The notes: generated by a model not told the origin, from the sequence alone. DNA of 64,000 bases from Nostoc indistinguendum CM1-VF10 (GCA_019359215.1 JAHHHS010000004.1:1-64000); one strand, 5' to 3'. Positions 47,479 to 56,539 are shown, counted from the stretch's first letter. Translations and numbers: made by a program.

Positions 47479-48669
47479 TTAAAAGAAATCAGCCATCCAA
47501 GGTGACGCACCTGCAAATATTTGCGTAGCTGTTGAAATAGCGGTTTCTGTCCCATTCAGTTTTCCGGCTATTTGTAAATGGTAGGGTGTGAACAAACTTG
47601 TATATAGTGGTGCTAGTTCTCGAACATCTAGCTGTAACTCACCTTTTCCACCTTTTGTAACTTCACCGCGTCCATTGGCAACAGAAAGGATGAATTTACC
47701 ATTGTTTGCATCTAGCAAATTATCTTGAATATCTAGGTGCAATTCAGCTTGAATTTCTGATGGATAACCCCGCATCTCTAGCGCCTTGCCTACATCTACT
47801 AGCCGCAGCATCCAACGCATCGTATTCTTAAGCTTGGCAGTTTGCTCAGGTAGCAGCAATGTCAAGGAATCGCTCACAGAACTCCTCCATCGCACTTTGT
47901 CAATCTGGGAGCGATGACTGGCAAGAAAAGACCAGAATGTTTGTGCAGCCGCAGCTGTGAGAATTACCCAATCTTTTATTCGCAGAATTGCGCCATCTTC
48001 TGCTGGATGTTGGCTGAAGAGGATATAGCCTTGAGGTTTTTCTTTGCTACCAATAAAATATGCGTAAAATGTTTCCTTCTCGTCTGGCTGGATTAAGCGC
48101 TTCCAAATTGCGGGATGCCGATCTAAATATCCATGCGTTTGTCTTGCTTGTTGCTGATATAGTTCATGAAAGACTTCATGATTGATATTCACTATTCGTT
48201 GCAAAGGTAGGGGTTGCTCCCGCATTTGGATACTTTTAGTAGCAACTTCCCAATTGCACCAGCTACCCCCCTGCTCATACCCGACTTTTCGATACAAGCT
48301 TTGAACTGCTGGATAAAGAGCCGAGAGCGGTATACCTTTTGCATAGAGTTCTTTGAGAGTGTGCTGCATGAGAGCAATCGCAGCTCCCGAACCGCGATAC
48401 TCTGGAGCAATGCCTACTGCGGCGATTCCTGTCATTGGTACACGCACACCACCCCACCATTGACCCATATCCAGAGTTGCCAACCCACCTGCTAATTGCT
48501 CTAATCCCCGAATAATGCGAAAATTTTCGATGCCAATCTGGTTGATGTAAGCTTCCTCGGCACTAAGTGGGCTGAGAAAACACTGCTCAAGGATATACAT
48601 CAGCTGCTGAATATCCTGCGGATGGCTGAGAGTGCTGTATTCAAATTGAGCCGTCATCTCTTTTACCAT
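47479..48669 (-). CDS. Eis-like GNAT acetyltransferase with SCP2-like C-terminus
   Basis: The 396-residue protein begins with a GNAT domain carrying VAAVGIAPEYRGSGAAIALMQH-type sequence (acetyl-CoA-binding R/QxxGxG loop: YRGSGAA) and LSALYPAVQSLYRKVGYEQG. The middle holds a second GNAT-like half (YFIGSKEKPQGYILFSQHPA), and the last 100 residues (IQDNLLDANNGKFILSVANG) form the SCP2/sterol-carrier-like fold. The order matches Eis-family N-acetyltransferases, which acetylate aminoglycosides or protein amines. The substrate here is unknown. Confidence 0.8.
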   Translation of the reverse strand: MVKEMTAQFEYSTLSHPQDIQQLMYILEQCFLSPLSAEEAYINQIGIENFRIIRGLEQLAGGLATLDMGQWWGGVRVPMTGIAAVGIAPEYRGSGAAIALMQHTLKELYAKGIPLSALYPAVQSLYRKVGYEQGGSWCNWEVATKSIQMREQPLPLQRIVNINHEVFHELYQQQARQTHGYLDRHPAIWKRLIQPDEKETFYAYFIGSKEKPQGYILFSQHPAEDGAILRIKDWVILTAAAAQTFWSFLASHRSQIDKVRWRSSVSDSLTLLLPEQTAKLKNTMRWMLRLVDVGKALEMRGYPSEIQAELHLDIQDNLLDANNGKFILSVANGRGEVTKGGKGELQLDVRELAPLYTSLFTPYHLQIAGKLNGTETAISTATQIFAGASPWMADFF

Positions 48670-49061
48670 TAGTACAAAACCACAATTATGCTACAGCAAG
48701 CGTTGTCTCTATGCTTCACAAACTAAGTAAGTTGGCACAATAAATTCAAACTATATGAAGAAAAATGAACAACTCCACCTACAAAGGGATGGAGTTTTTG
48801 GGCATGGGGAAGAAGTTACCAATGCCCTATGCCCGAAGCAACGGGGCGACTATCCCTCTCTACCCACGTTCGCGTAGCGTCCCGTAGGGAGGGGATGGAG
48901 TTTCCCGTCGCTTTCGATGAACTAAGCTAAAACCCTTATACCTATTGCCTATTGCCTTATCCCAACGACAATTATTTATGCCAATTTACTTACTAACCAA
49001 ACTGCGTAGGCGTTCCCCGTTGTAGACATCGCTCTTATTTAAACCCTAGTTGTCAAAATTT
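48670..49061. other. Spacer with dispersed repeats
   Basis: This stretch carries palindrome-rich blocks near 48862-48905 (CCCACGTTCGCGTAGCGTCC) and 49003-49033 (GCGTAGGCGTTCCCCGTTGT), both of the Nostoc dispersed type. No gene is seen. Confidence 0.45.
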
Positions 49062-49285
49062 AAACGTTTGCAGCTAATGTTGCTTGATGTATAAGAAAGG
49101 CTTAAGTCTTTGTAAGTCAGCTATAAGCAGTTGCAGCAAATGCTTAAACATTTGCAACAAATGTTCTTTCATGTATAAGAAAAAGTTAAGTATTTGCAAG
49201 AAATGTATAAGCTGTTGTTGCAAACGCTTTAACGTTTGCAGCTAATGTTGTTTCATTTATAAGAAACGCTTTAATATTTGCAGCA
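49062..49285. repeat. Three tandem 84-bp degenerate repeats
   Basis: Units start at 49062, 49146 and 49230, exactly 84 bp apart. Each has AACGTTTGCAGCTAATGTTG or a close variant followed by ATGTATAAGAAA. Units two and three open with palindromes: GCAAATG-CTTAAA-CATTTGC at 49135-49154 and GCAAACG-CTTTAA-CGTTTGC at 49219-49238. No protein frame runs through. They could be binding sites for a regulator, promoter repeats, or remnants of a small RNA array. Confidence 0.65.
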
Positions 49286-49525
49286 ATCATTGCAATGAAC
49301 TTATAAATCTGTTTACTAGCTCAAGTAAAAAAGTTTCCTAAGTACAGCTTTGCGTAAATTCGTGGCGATTTGAGGGTGAAAATTTAAACGCAAAAGGCTG
49401 CGTTCCGACACCTACCTCATTATTTGGGATTCCGTAAGAAAAGCAAAAATCAGGTTGCACCAAAAATCTTGATCACTCAGCCAGTTGGTAAAGCACTTTT
49501 AAAGAAGGATTAGCCTTATTTAATA

Positions 49526-49720
49526 TTGTGGCGGGGTAATCTTAACAGCGATGTCTCGGTTAAGTTGTACGATGGAAACAAACTTATCCAAAACATTTCT
49601 TCCCGTACCGCTAGGGATGGAGTTTATGAGTGGATACCACGTATTCCCGTAAAAAAAGGCTATTTTATTCGGATTTCTAGCTTGGAAGACCATAATATTT
49701 TCGGGCAGTTGCAATTGTAA
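49526..49720 (+). pseudogene. Remnant of a Kre9/Knh1-like (Ser-Thr-rich GPI-type) domain
   Basis: The frame reads WRGNLNSDVSVKLYDGNKLI, then QNISSRTARDGVYEWIPRIP and KKGYFIRISSL. The pattern of V-L-G-L followed by DG-Y-W-P and YxIRISS matches the Kre9/Knh1 C-terminal-like beta domain found in secreted cyanobacterial proteins. It lacks a signal and most of its usual context; the upstream sequence is not coding in this frame. This is a fragment. Confidence 0.55.
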
Positions 49721-49802
49721 TCAAAATTAGCGGTGCGGAATGGGAAAATGAAATGGATAACTAGCTAAACGCAAACCTCTCAACAAGTTAGGCGGTGCGG
49801 CA

Positions 49803-52313
49803 GTGATCGGAATTGTCATCGTTTCTCACAGTAAACAACTAGCTCTGGGTGTGCGGGAACTCGCCGCGCAAATGGTTCAGGGCCAAGTTCCCATTGCTGT
49901 TGCAGCAGGTATTGAAGATCCGGATAACCCATTGGGTACTGATCCCATTCAGGTTTATGAAGCGATCGCTTCTGTTTTCTCTGATAATGGTGTCTTGGTG
50001 TTAATGGATTTGGGTAGTGCTTTGCTAAGTGCAGAAATGGCAATAGAGTTTTTGCCAGAAACACAGCAAAAAAAAGTGCATTTGTGTGAAGCACCTCTAG
50101 TAGAAGGCGCGATCGCTGCTGTGGTGGCTGTGGCGGCTGGTAGAGATATTCACCAAGTCATGGCGGAAGCACGCGGCGCACTCCTAGCAAAAGCAACTCA
50201 ATTGGGTGTAGTTAGTAGGCCGTTGTCACTTGTTACCCCAACAACAACTAATGTAGAATCATCAACGCGAGAAATCAGGGTAATAGTAAGCAATCGCTTA
50301 GGATTACACGCCCGTCCCGCAGCGCAGTTTGTGACAACCGCAGCCCGGTTTCAATCCCAAATTTTGGTGCGGAATTTAACGAGAAATACTGAGCTAGTTA
50401 GGGGTGACAGTATTAACCAAGTTACAACTTTAGGGGTGCGTCAAGGACACGAATTACTGATTAATGCCACCGGTTCTGATGCAGATGAAGCACTGGCAGC
50501 ATTACAAGTATTATTCGCAAATCATTTTGGTGAAGATAATCTTGCTTTGAATTCTCCACCAGGATTGCACCATGAAGTTACACCAGCAATTCATGGCGAA
50601 CTTTTGGGAATTCCAGCTTCTGCTGGAGTCGCGATCGCACCTGTTGTTCATTATCAACCCACCCACGTTTTAATTACGGAATACCACGTAGATGATCCTG
50701 AGTCAGAGTGGCAAAGATTACAAGCAGCAATTCACACTGCCAGACAAGAAATTCAAGCAGTTTTCTCCCAAGCTTCTCTTCAAATTGGTGACGCTGAAGC
50801 CGCTATCTTCGATGCCCAACTACTATTTTTAGAAGATCCAGTATTACTGGAAGCAGCTAAAGAGCGAATTTTTGAACATCATATAAATGCTGAAGCAGCT
50901 TGGCAAGCCGTAGTCGATGAAGTAGCGACTTCCTACCGCACACTTGAAGATTCTTACCTGCAAGAACGAGTTGACGATGTTGTAGATGTCGGGCAAAGAG
51001 TGCTGCGATTACTAGGTGGAAATGTCCCTGCTAGCCTACATCTTGAGGAACCTGCAATTTTGGTGACGACTGATTTAACTCCCTCAGATACCGCAAGATT
51101 AGATCCGAAAAAGGTCTTGGGTATTTGTACAACTTCTGGTAGTGCCACTTCTCACAGCGCAATTATCGCCCGGACATTGGGTATTCCCGCAGTTTTGGGA
51201 GTGGATGCCCAGGTGTTGCACTTGGCAGATGGTACACTTATGGCACTTGATGGTGAAAGTGGCAGAGCTTGGGTAGAACCAGAATCACATATCCTGGATT
51301 TATTGGCAGCAAAGCAGTCAGCTTGGCAAGCTGCCCAACAAGAAGCACGATCTACAGCACACCAGCCAGCAATTACTCGTGATGGTCGGCAAGTTAGCGT
51401 CTTCGCCAATATTGGTAGTATAAATGATGTGCAAGTTGCGGTGGCTAGCGGTGCAGAAGGTGTAGGACTACTCCGCACTGAGTTTCTCTATCTGGATAGG
51501 ACAAGCGCCCCCACAGAAGAAGAACAACTAGAAGTGTATCAGGCGATCGCCCAAGTTTTAGATCATCGTCCGCTAATTATTCGTACCTTAGATGTGGGTG
51601 GTGATAAGCCACTTCCTTATCTGAGAGTAGGGTTTCCCGAAGCTAACCCTTTCTTAGGTTGGCGGGGAATTCGTTTCTGTTTAGATCATCTGGATTTGTT
51701 CAAAACTCAGTTACGGGCAATTTTGAGAGCTAGTGTCGGACACCAAATTAAGATCATGTTGCCGATGATTGCCAGTGTAACTGAGGTACGTGCAGCTAAG
51801 GTAATTTTGGGTGAAGTGCAGGCTGAATTAAATCAAGCTGGTATTTCCTTTGATGCAGCGATGAAAGTAGGAATTATGGTAGAGGTTCCGGCAGCAGTAG
51901 CGATCGCAGATCAGTTAGCTGCTGAAGTAGACTTCTTTAGTATAGGCACTAACGATCTGAGTCAGTACGTCATGGCTAGCGATCGCACTAATCCCCGCGT
52001 GGCAAACTTAGTTGATGCGCTACATCCAGCCGTATTGCGAATGGTGCAGCAAACTATCCAAGCTGCCCACGCGGCGGGAATTTCGGTAGGATTATGTGGA
52101 GAATTGGCAGCAGATACTCTAGCTACACCAATATTATTAGGTTTAGGACTGGATGAATTGAGCGTGAATCCTCAAAGTATACCTGGAGTGAAGCAAGCGA
52201 TCTCTCGGTTAAGTATAGTTGAAAGTGAAGCGATCGTGGCATCAGCATTGCAACAAGATTCCGCAGTTCACGTCAGAGAGCTAATCTCAACTTTACTTAT
52301 TCGCCCCGCATGA
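49803..52313 (+). CDS. dhaM: DhaM-HPr-EI fusion phosphotransferase (dihydroxyacetone kinase phosphoryl donor)
   Basis: The 836-residue protein has three parts. A mannose-type EIIA/DhaM domain (1 to about 135) has the active His at residue 9 in IGIVIVSHS. An HPr domain (about 158-245) has NRLGLHARPAAQF. An enzyme I domain (about 265-836) has SGSATSHSAIIARTLGIPAV with the phospho-His, and FSIGTNDLSQYVMASDR. It would pass phosphate from PEP to DhaL-bound ADP for dihydroxyacetone phosphorylation. No dhaK or dhaL gene lies near it; the 280 bp upstream are remnants and repeats. The GTG start is weakly supported. The protein looks complete. Confidence 0.93.
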   Translation: MIGIVIVSHSKQLALGVRELAAQMVQGQVPIAVAAGIEDPDNPLGTDPIQVYEAIASVFSDNGVLVLMDLGSALLSAEMAIEFLPETQQKKVHLCEAPLVEGAIAAVVAVAAGRDIHQVMAEARGALLAKATQLGVVSRPLSLVTPTTTNVESSTREIRVIVSNRLGLHARPAAQFVTTAARFQSQILVRNLTRNTELVRGDSINQVTTLGVRQGHELLINATGSDADEALAALQVLFANHFGEDNLALNSPPGLHHEVTPAIHGELLGIPASAGVAIAPVVHYQPTHVLITEYHVDDPESEWQRLQAAIHTARQEIQAVFSQASLQIGDAEAAIFDAQLLFLEDPVLLEAAKERIFEHHINAEAAWQAVVDEVATSYRTLEDSYLQERVDDVVDVGQRVLRLLGGNVPASLHLEEPAILVTTDLTPSDTARLDPKKVLGICTTSGSATSHSAIIARTLGIPAVLGVDAQVLHLADGTLMALDGESGRAWVEPESHILDLLAAKQSAWQAAQQEARSTAHQPAITRDGRQVSVFANIGSINDVQVAVASGAEGVGLLRTEFLYLDRTSAPTEEEQLEVYQAIAQVLDHRPLIIRTLDVGGDKPLPYLRVGFPEANPFLGWRGIRFCLDHLDLFKTQLRAILRASVGHQIKIMLPMIASVTEVRAAKVILGEVQAELNQAGISFDAAMKVGIMVEVPAAVAIADQLAAEVDFFSIGTNDLSQYVMASDRTNPRVANLVDALHPAVLRMVQQTIQAAHAAGISVGLCGELAADTLATPILLGLGLDELSVNPQSIPGVKQAISRLSIVESEAIVASALQQDSAVHVRELISTLLIRPA

Positions 52314-52424
52314 AGTACCTACTACCGCAGGGCGGAAGTCAAAAGTTAAAAGTCAAAAGTCAAAAGTTTATATATCAAGGCTTTTGCTTGTTTAAAATGG
52401 TGGCTCGATTTCCGCCGTGCTGTA

Positions 52425-52781
52425 CTACATAGACTGCTCATCATCGGGAATCTTTGTGTCAGAAATATGCTTTAGTCCCCAAGTAGTCATCACTTCTAGT
52501 ACACAGCGAAGACTTTTTCCTCGTTCTGTTAATTGATAGTTCATTCGACGAGAATGGTTGCTGTATGGCTGTTTCTCCACCAAACCCATCTCTTCAAGAG
52601 ACTTAAGGCGATTTGCCAGAATATTGCTTGAAATTCCTTCAGGGGATTCTAAAAACTCTTCAAAACGTTGTTTTCCAAAAAACATCATGTCTCGAATAAT
52701 CAAAAGTGTCCAACGATCGCCGATTAAATCAAGCGAACAAGCGATTGGACAGGGTGAACGGCGAGATTGGGTCATTGGCAA
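52425..52781 (-). CDS. HxlR-family transcriptional regulator
   Basis: This 118-residue winged-helix protein has CPIACSLDLIGDRWTLLIIR, the hallmark HxlR opening with a conserved Cys, and SSNILANRLKSLEEMGLVEK as the recognition helix and wing. YQLTERGKSL closes the domain. HxlR regulators often sense reactive small molecules through that Cys and control the divergent neighbour. The next gene, in the opposite direction, is a cupin, and a palindrome lies in the 88-bp gap. Confidence 0.9.
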   Translation of the reverse strand: MPMTQSRRSPCPIACSLDLIGDRWTLLIIRDMMFFGKQRFEEFLESPEGISSNILANRLKSLEEMGLVEKQPYSNHSRRMNYQLTERGKSLRCVLEVMTTWGLKHISDTKIPDDEQSM

Positions 52782-52796
52782 AACTAGATTTGCAAG

Positions 52797-52817
52797 TTAC
52801 TTGCATTTTACAAGTAA
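52797..52817. promoter_or_regulatory. Candidate HxlR operator
   Basis: A 7-bp inverted repeat TTACTTG and CAAGTAA is separated by seven bases (CATTTTA). It lies in the shared promoter region between the hxlR gene and the cupin gene. Related half-sites (AACTTGC, GCAACTT) flank it. HxlR proteins bind such AC-T-GT type palindromes, so autoregulation and control of the cupin are plausible. Confidence 0.5.
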
Positions 52818-52869
52818 TATCTATTATATTAACTTGCAGTTTGCAACTTAAAAATTGAATGAGGTGATC

Positions 52870-53346
52870 ATGGCTCAAGTCGCACCAACTGCTAGAACTG
52901 GGCAAAACTTTGCTGTGACTGATTTGGGACTATTTTCTGAATTGCGGCAGTTTATCTTTGAGACTCCAGAAGCCCCTATGAAATTAGAGGGAAAGGTATT
53001 TTTGAAGCAGATTCTTGATCTCTCAAGCGCCGAAATTTCGTTTAACAACCTTCCCCCTAAGACATCCGTGCCTTTTTATCACAAGCATCGTTTAAATGAG
53101 GAAATTTATGTATTTGTTCAGGGGAAAGGAGAGTTTCAAGTCGATGATTGTGTGTTTCCTGTAGGTGAAGGAACCATAGTGCGAGTAGACCCTGAGGGAG
53201 AACGCTGTATGCGAAATATTTCAGATACTGAGGATTTGTGCTGGATTGTGATTCAGTCACGAGTAGGTTCTTACCCAGACCATACCATTCAAGATGGTTT
53301 TGGCGTTCAGAAGCGAGTTAGTTGGGTTGGCAAGCAGCAGATTTAA
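52870..53346 (+). CDS. Cupin-domain protein
   Basis: From ATG 52870 (behind GAGGTGATC) the product has 158 residues. A TTG five codons upstream is an alternative. The beta barrel contains TSVPFYHKHRLNEEIYVFVQ (motif 1, with His, His and Glu) and FPVGEGTIVRVDPEGERCMR (motif 2 without an obvious metal His), then LCWIVIQSRVGSYPDHTIQD. A small-molecule dioxygenase, isomerase or sugar-binding role is open. Its divergent neighbour is HxlR. Confidence 0.8.
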   Translation: MAQVAPTARTGQNFAVTDLGLFSELRQFIFETPEAPMKLEGKVFLKQILDLSSAEISFNNLPPKTSVPFYHKHRLNEEIYVFVQGKGEFQVDDCVFPVGEGTIVRVDPEGERCMRNISDTEDLCWIVIQSRVGSYPDHTIQDGFGVQKRVSWVGKQQI

Positions 53347-53507
53347 TGTAAAGCGATCGCGGCATAACAATCAATACCCTTTTGAATTTCCTGTTGCAAG
53401 CTTTTTAGTTTCAGTTGGTTTAGCTCCTTTTTAAGCTGTTGCAATCGATTAAGCATCTGTTGGAAATTACGGGCATCTTGAACGACCACTACCGCTTTCC
53501 CTTTCAT
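53343..53507 (-). CDS. Small hypothetical protein with Leu/Gln coiled coil
   Basis: The 54-codon frame reads MKGKAVVVVQDARNFQQMLN, then RLQQLKKELNQLKLKSLQQE and QKGIDCYAAIALH. A heptad-like Leu pattern (residues 20-42) suggests a short coiled coil. Its last four bases overlap the 3' end of the convergent cupin gene. It is short of the usual annotation cut-off. No homologous family is recognised, and no strong ribosome-binding site is visible. Confidence 0.35.
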   Translation of the reverse strand: MKGKAVVVVQDARNFQQMLNRLQQLKKELNQLKLKSLQQEIQKGIDCYAAIALH

Positions 53508-53521
53508 TTAACTGATAATTG

Positions 53522-53911
53522 TTAAAATCTGATTCCCAGTTGCCCATTAAACCCACGAATAGAATTGTAACCAGCACCAACAAAAACGTTATCAGTAGCA
53601 CCTACCTGAACGCCACCTGAAACTGCAACACCTTTATCTTCTGAATAAAGTCCAACTCCTACATAAGGTGAGATGACAGGCAAACTGAAAAATTTCAAAA
53701 CATCTACTCCCGCAGCACCATCAGGGCCAATTCCTAACTCAACCCCAAAATTCAAAGCTCTAGCGCCTACAGCATAGGTTATATCACCATCTTTTCCACC
53801 AACTGAAACCCAAGGTTGCGGTATAAGTTGAGCCGATACTTGACTTGGGGTAAATACAGCTAACAAACCTATAGATGTAATTAATGTTTTGGCAATAATT
53901 GCTACTTTCAC
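53522..53911 (-). CDS. Small exported outer-membrane-type beta protein
   Basis: I start at GTG 53911, seven bases after an AAGGAG site; an upstream ATG would add nine residues. The 129-residue product has a signal peptide (VKVAIIAKTLITSIGLLAVF, ending near QVSA). The mature part alternates hydrophobic and Gly residues (TYAVGARALNFGVELGIGPD, VGVGLYSEDKGVAVSGGVQV) and ends GQLGIRF, with terminal Phe as in beta-barrel outer-membrane proteins. Too small for a full porin, it may be a minor barrel or an adhesin-like domain. No family is recognised. Confidence 0.6.
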   Translation of the reverse strand: MKVAIIAKTLITSIGLLAVFTPSQVSAQLIPQPWVSVGGKDGDITYAVGARALNFGVELGIGPDGAAGVDVLKFFSLPVISPYVGVGLYSEDKGVAVSGGVQVGATDNVFVGAGYNSIRGFNGQLGIRF

Positions 53912-53938
53912 GTGATTCTCCTTCACTAACTGGCGCAT

Positions 53939-54255
53939 TTTAATTGTTTTCTCATAACTACCCTTGGTTCAGCACTACTGTTATTAGGGTTTGTCTATGA
54001 TGGCATGGCTACTTTTGACGGATTTAACGTTATTTGAGTGCCCGACAAGTGTAAGCATTCTTTTGGTAATATTAACTACAGCATTATACAGCCGCAATTT
54101 TTAATCATCAGGTATATTTGCTGATTTCTTTATCGAAAGCAGTAGGGGCAGGGAGACAAAGCGTAGCTTTGGCGGGGTGAGGTTCTTAGGGTTTAATAAG
54201 TAATTAAGCGCACATGATATGACTTACTCATTTTGGTGTTTTTTGCAAACAAAAG
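53939..54255. other. Spacer without a gene
   Basis: The 317-bp region is AT-rich and has no reading frame or RNA gene that I recognise. A short block near 54153-54185 (GAGACAAAGCGTAGCTTTGG) is a simple palindromic repeat. Confidence 0.4.
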
Positions 54256-54265
54256 CTATGCATCC

Positions 54266-54562
54266 TTACTCAAAAGTGGATACATCTCGCAGCAAACTAG
54301 GAATTTCTCCTTGAGATATAGGAAACTCCAGCAAGGTTTCTCTAAGACCCAAATACCCAGATTCAGCAAACGACAAAAGCATTCGTGAAAGCGCAAGCCA
54401 AACCTCCGATTCGTATTCCCAATCACGATAGCGCGAAGCTTTGCCAGCAATTGAACGTAGTGCCCAGAAATAAGAGTTTCGTACCACCGAACCACCTTTC
54501 TTAAACTCTGGCAAATCTTCGTGGTGGATAAAAAGTATTTGATTTTCAATTCTGGCTTTCAT
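54266..54562 (-). CDS. Hypothetical protein, 98 residues
   Basis: The product MKARIENQILFIHHEDLPEF then KKGGSVVRNSYFWALRSIAG and WEYESEVWLALSRMLLSFAE has no recognised family. The high content of Arg/Glu and the amphipathic pattern are protein-like, and it lies before nnr on the same strand order reversed (downstream of it). An overlapping frame of similar length (54256-54549) has more Cys and Phe and is less protein-like, so this frame is preferred. Confidence 0.45.
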   Translation of the reverse strand: MKARIENQILFIHHEDLPEFKKGGSVVRNSYFWALRSIAGKASRYRDWEYESEVWLALSRMLLSFAESGYLGLRETLLEFPISQGEIPSLLRDVSTFE

Positions 54563-54618
54563 GTAAATTTTGGATTTTAAATTAAAAATAAATTTTAAGT
54601 AGGGTGCATTACGGCTTT

Positions 54619-54656
54619 AAAGGATATTTGAAAAGTCTTCTTGTGGATATCAAAAG
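54619..54656 (-). repeat. Dispersed element end (family A), inverted
   Basis: GGATATTTGAAAAGTCTTCT and TGTGGATATCAAA here are the inverted form of the piece at 4497-4538. It lies at the 3' end of nnr and may be a solo end of the same mobile family. Confidence 0.45.
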
Positions 54657-54665
54657 TTTTAACAA

Positions 54666-56288
54666 TCAAATAATATACTTAGAAAACATTGCCAAAACTT
54701 TCATCAAATATTGTGTCAATGTAAACGCATCTACACCTAATTCGGTACGTTCTTGGGCTGCTAAAATACCAGCTTGCGAATGCCACCAAGCGGCAGTTGC
54801 CACAATATCTTCTACCGAAATCTGTTTAGTTGCTGCTTGCGCCAACAATCCACCCAGTAGTCCAGTTAAAACGTCACCGCTACCGCCGCGTGCTAAGGCG
54901 GGTGTACTTTCAGGAATGATCCAAACAACACCTTGAGGGTTTGCGATCGCAGTCCTTGCCCCTTTCAACAACACTACAGCGCCACTTTGTACGGCTGCTT
55001 TTTGTACTCCTTTCACTTTGTCATGTTTAGCATCGGGGATATCAGAAAATAATCTTTCAAATTCGCCAGTATGGGGTGTAAGTACGGTTATGGCTTGACG
55101 TTTTTTTAACGTGGCGATCGCTCCCATTTGTGCCAAGATATTTAAACCATCGGCATCGAGAATTAGAGGGCGATCGCTTTCTATGACTTCTTGCACAATG
55201 GGCGTAGCATCTCGTGTTAAACCGGGGCCACAACCGATCGCATTAAAGGAACTCAGATCGGTTTTTTCTGGTAATTGTAATTGAGCGATCGCTCCGGTTT
55301 CCGTCTCTGGACAACCGACAATTAAGGCTTCTGGCAAGTGTGACACCAAAAGAGATTTCAGCGATTCGGGTACAGCGATCGAAAGCATCCCCACACCACT
55401 AGCCCTAGCACCCAAACCAGTTAAAATTGCACCACCTGCATAGCGTCGCGAACCGCAAATCAGCAGTAAATGTCCTTCTTTGTATTTGTGGGTAACTGCT
55501 GGACGGGGTAGGGGTAGAGTAGCAAGTGCCGTTGCTGGTGTAATACGTTTAATCGGCGTTGCATCTTTTAGAACAGCTTCTACATCAGCTAAAGGAATAT
55601 CAAAATCGATTAACTCAGCTTTACCAATATATTCCAGCGCCTGATCTTGGAAGAAAGCTAATTTCCATAAACCCAAACAAAATGTGTAAGTGGCGCGAAT
55701 GGCAATTCCCAATACTTCGCCTGTGTCGGTGTGTAAACCTGAAGGTAAATCGATACTATAAATCGGCACAGACAATTCATTTAGCTGATTAATTGCAGAG
55801 GCAATAGGATCAGTAAGGTTTCTTTCTAAACCAAACCCAAATAAGCCATCAATCAACAAATCAGAATCCGGCAGTTGCTCAATTGTTTGATAAATTGGAA
55901 TGCCCAAACTCTGAGCATACTGCAAGTGCTGCGAAGTTAATTCCTTAAACTTAGAGAAAGGAGAATAAATCCAAACTTCATATCCGCGAAAGTGTAATTC
56001 ACGGGCTACTACTAAAGCATCCCCACCATTATGACCGGGGCCGACAAGAATTCCGACACGAGATCCCTCTACCTGCGGCAACTTCCTTTTTAAGAGGGTG
56101 TTTGAAGCAAAACAAGTCTTTGTAAGGTGGGTTGGGGGGATCTCTTGAATGCGACGGGCAATTAATCCCGCCACCTTTTCCATCAAAGCGACTACAGGCA
56201 TTCCTGCTGCAAAGATCCGATCTTCAATATCGCGCATCTGTATAGCAGTCACTATCACTTGCGAAATTTTTTCTTGCCTGTTCTGCAT
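54666..56288 (-). CDS. nnr: Bifunctional NAD(P)H-hydrate epimerase / dehydratase
   Basis: The 540-residue enzyme repairs hydrated NAD(P)H. The N-terminal YjeF_N epimerase domain (1 to about 235) has VGILVGPGHNGGDALVVARE and DLPSGLHTDTGEV. The C-terminal dehydratase domain (about 245-535), of ribokinase-like fold, has HKYKEGHLLLICGSRRYAGG, GCGPGLTRDA, TVLTPHTGEFERLF and LARGGSGDVLTGLLGGLLAQ, the ATP/ADP site. The protein is complete. A second Met is not needed; translation starts at 56288. Confidence 0.95.
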   Translation of the reverse strand: MQNRQEKISQVIVTAIQMRDIEDRIFAAGMPVVALMEKVAGLIARRIQEIPPTHLTKTCFASNTLLKRKLPQVEGSRVGILVGPGHNGGDALVVARELHFRGYEVWIYSPFSKFKELTSQHLQYAQSLGIPIYQTIEQLPDSDLLIDGLFGFGLERNLTDPIASAINQLNELSVPIYSIDLPSGLHTDTGEVLGIAIRATYTFCLGLWKLAFFQDQALEYIGKAELIDFDIPLADVEAVLKDATPIKRITPATALATLPLPRPAVTHKYKEGHLLLICGSRRYAGGAILTGLGARASGVGMLSIAVPESLKSLLVSHLPEALIVGCPETETGAIAQLQLPEKTDLSSFNAIGCGPGLTRDATPIVQEVIESDRPLILDADGLNILAQMGAIATLKKRQAITVLTPHTGEFERLFSDIPDAKHDKVKGVQKAAVQSGAVVLLKGARTAIANPQGVVWIIPESTPALARGGSGDVLTGLLGGLLAQAATKQISVEDIVATAAWWHSQAGILAAQERTELGVDAFTLTQYLMKVLAMFSKYII

Positions 56289-56539
56289 CAGTCCTAATTC
56301 CTGTTAGCGGATAGCTATGGTTTAGCCAGTGCTGAGTTATGAGTTTTAGGGTAACTGAAACTTTAGCAGATTTCAAAACCCTTCCTTCATAAATGAACTA
56401 ACTGCTTAATGCTGACATCGCTGGAATCTTTGTGTTACAACTTGGCAGACAATTTAATCATGCGTTGGAGTGGGTGAATCAGATTTTGGGAATAATCCTC
56501 ATAGTGTTTGAAAGCATTGTTTTGGTTGGGCTTCACGCT

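Noticed and set aside
54256..54549. Alternative overlapping 97-codon frame
   Set aside because: It overlaps the 54266-54562 frame and has a Cys/Phe/Trp-rich random-looking composition, so the other frame was kept.
56432..56539. Longer start for the EnvC-like gene
   Set aside because: The upstream extension encodes an extra hydrophobic stretch before a normal signal peptide; ATG 56540 with MRAQFIRQKQ fits a standard signal start.
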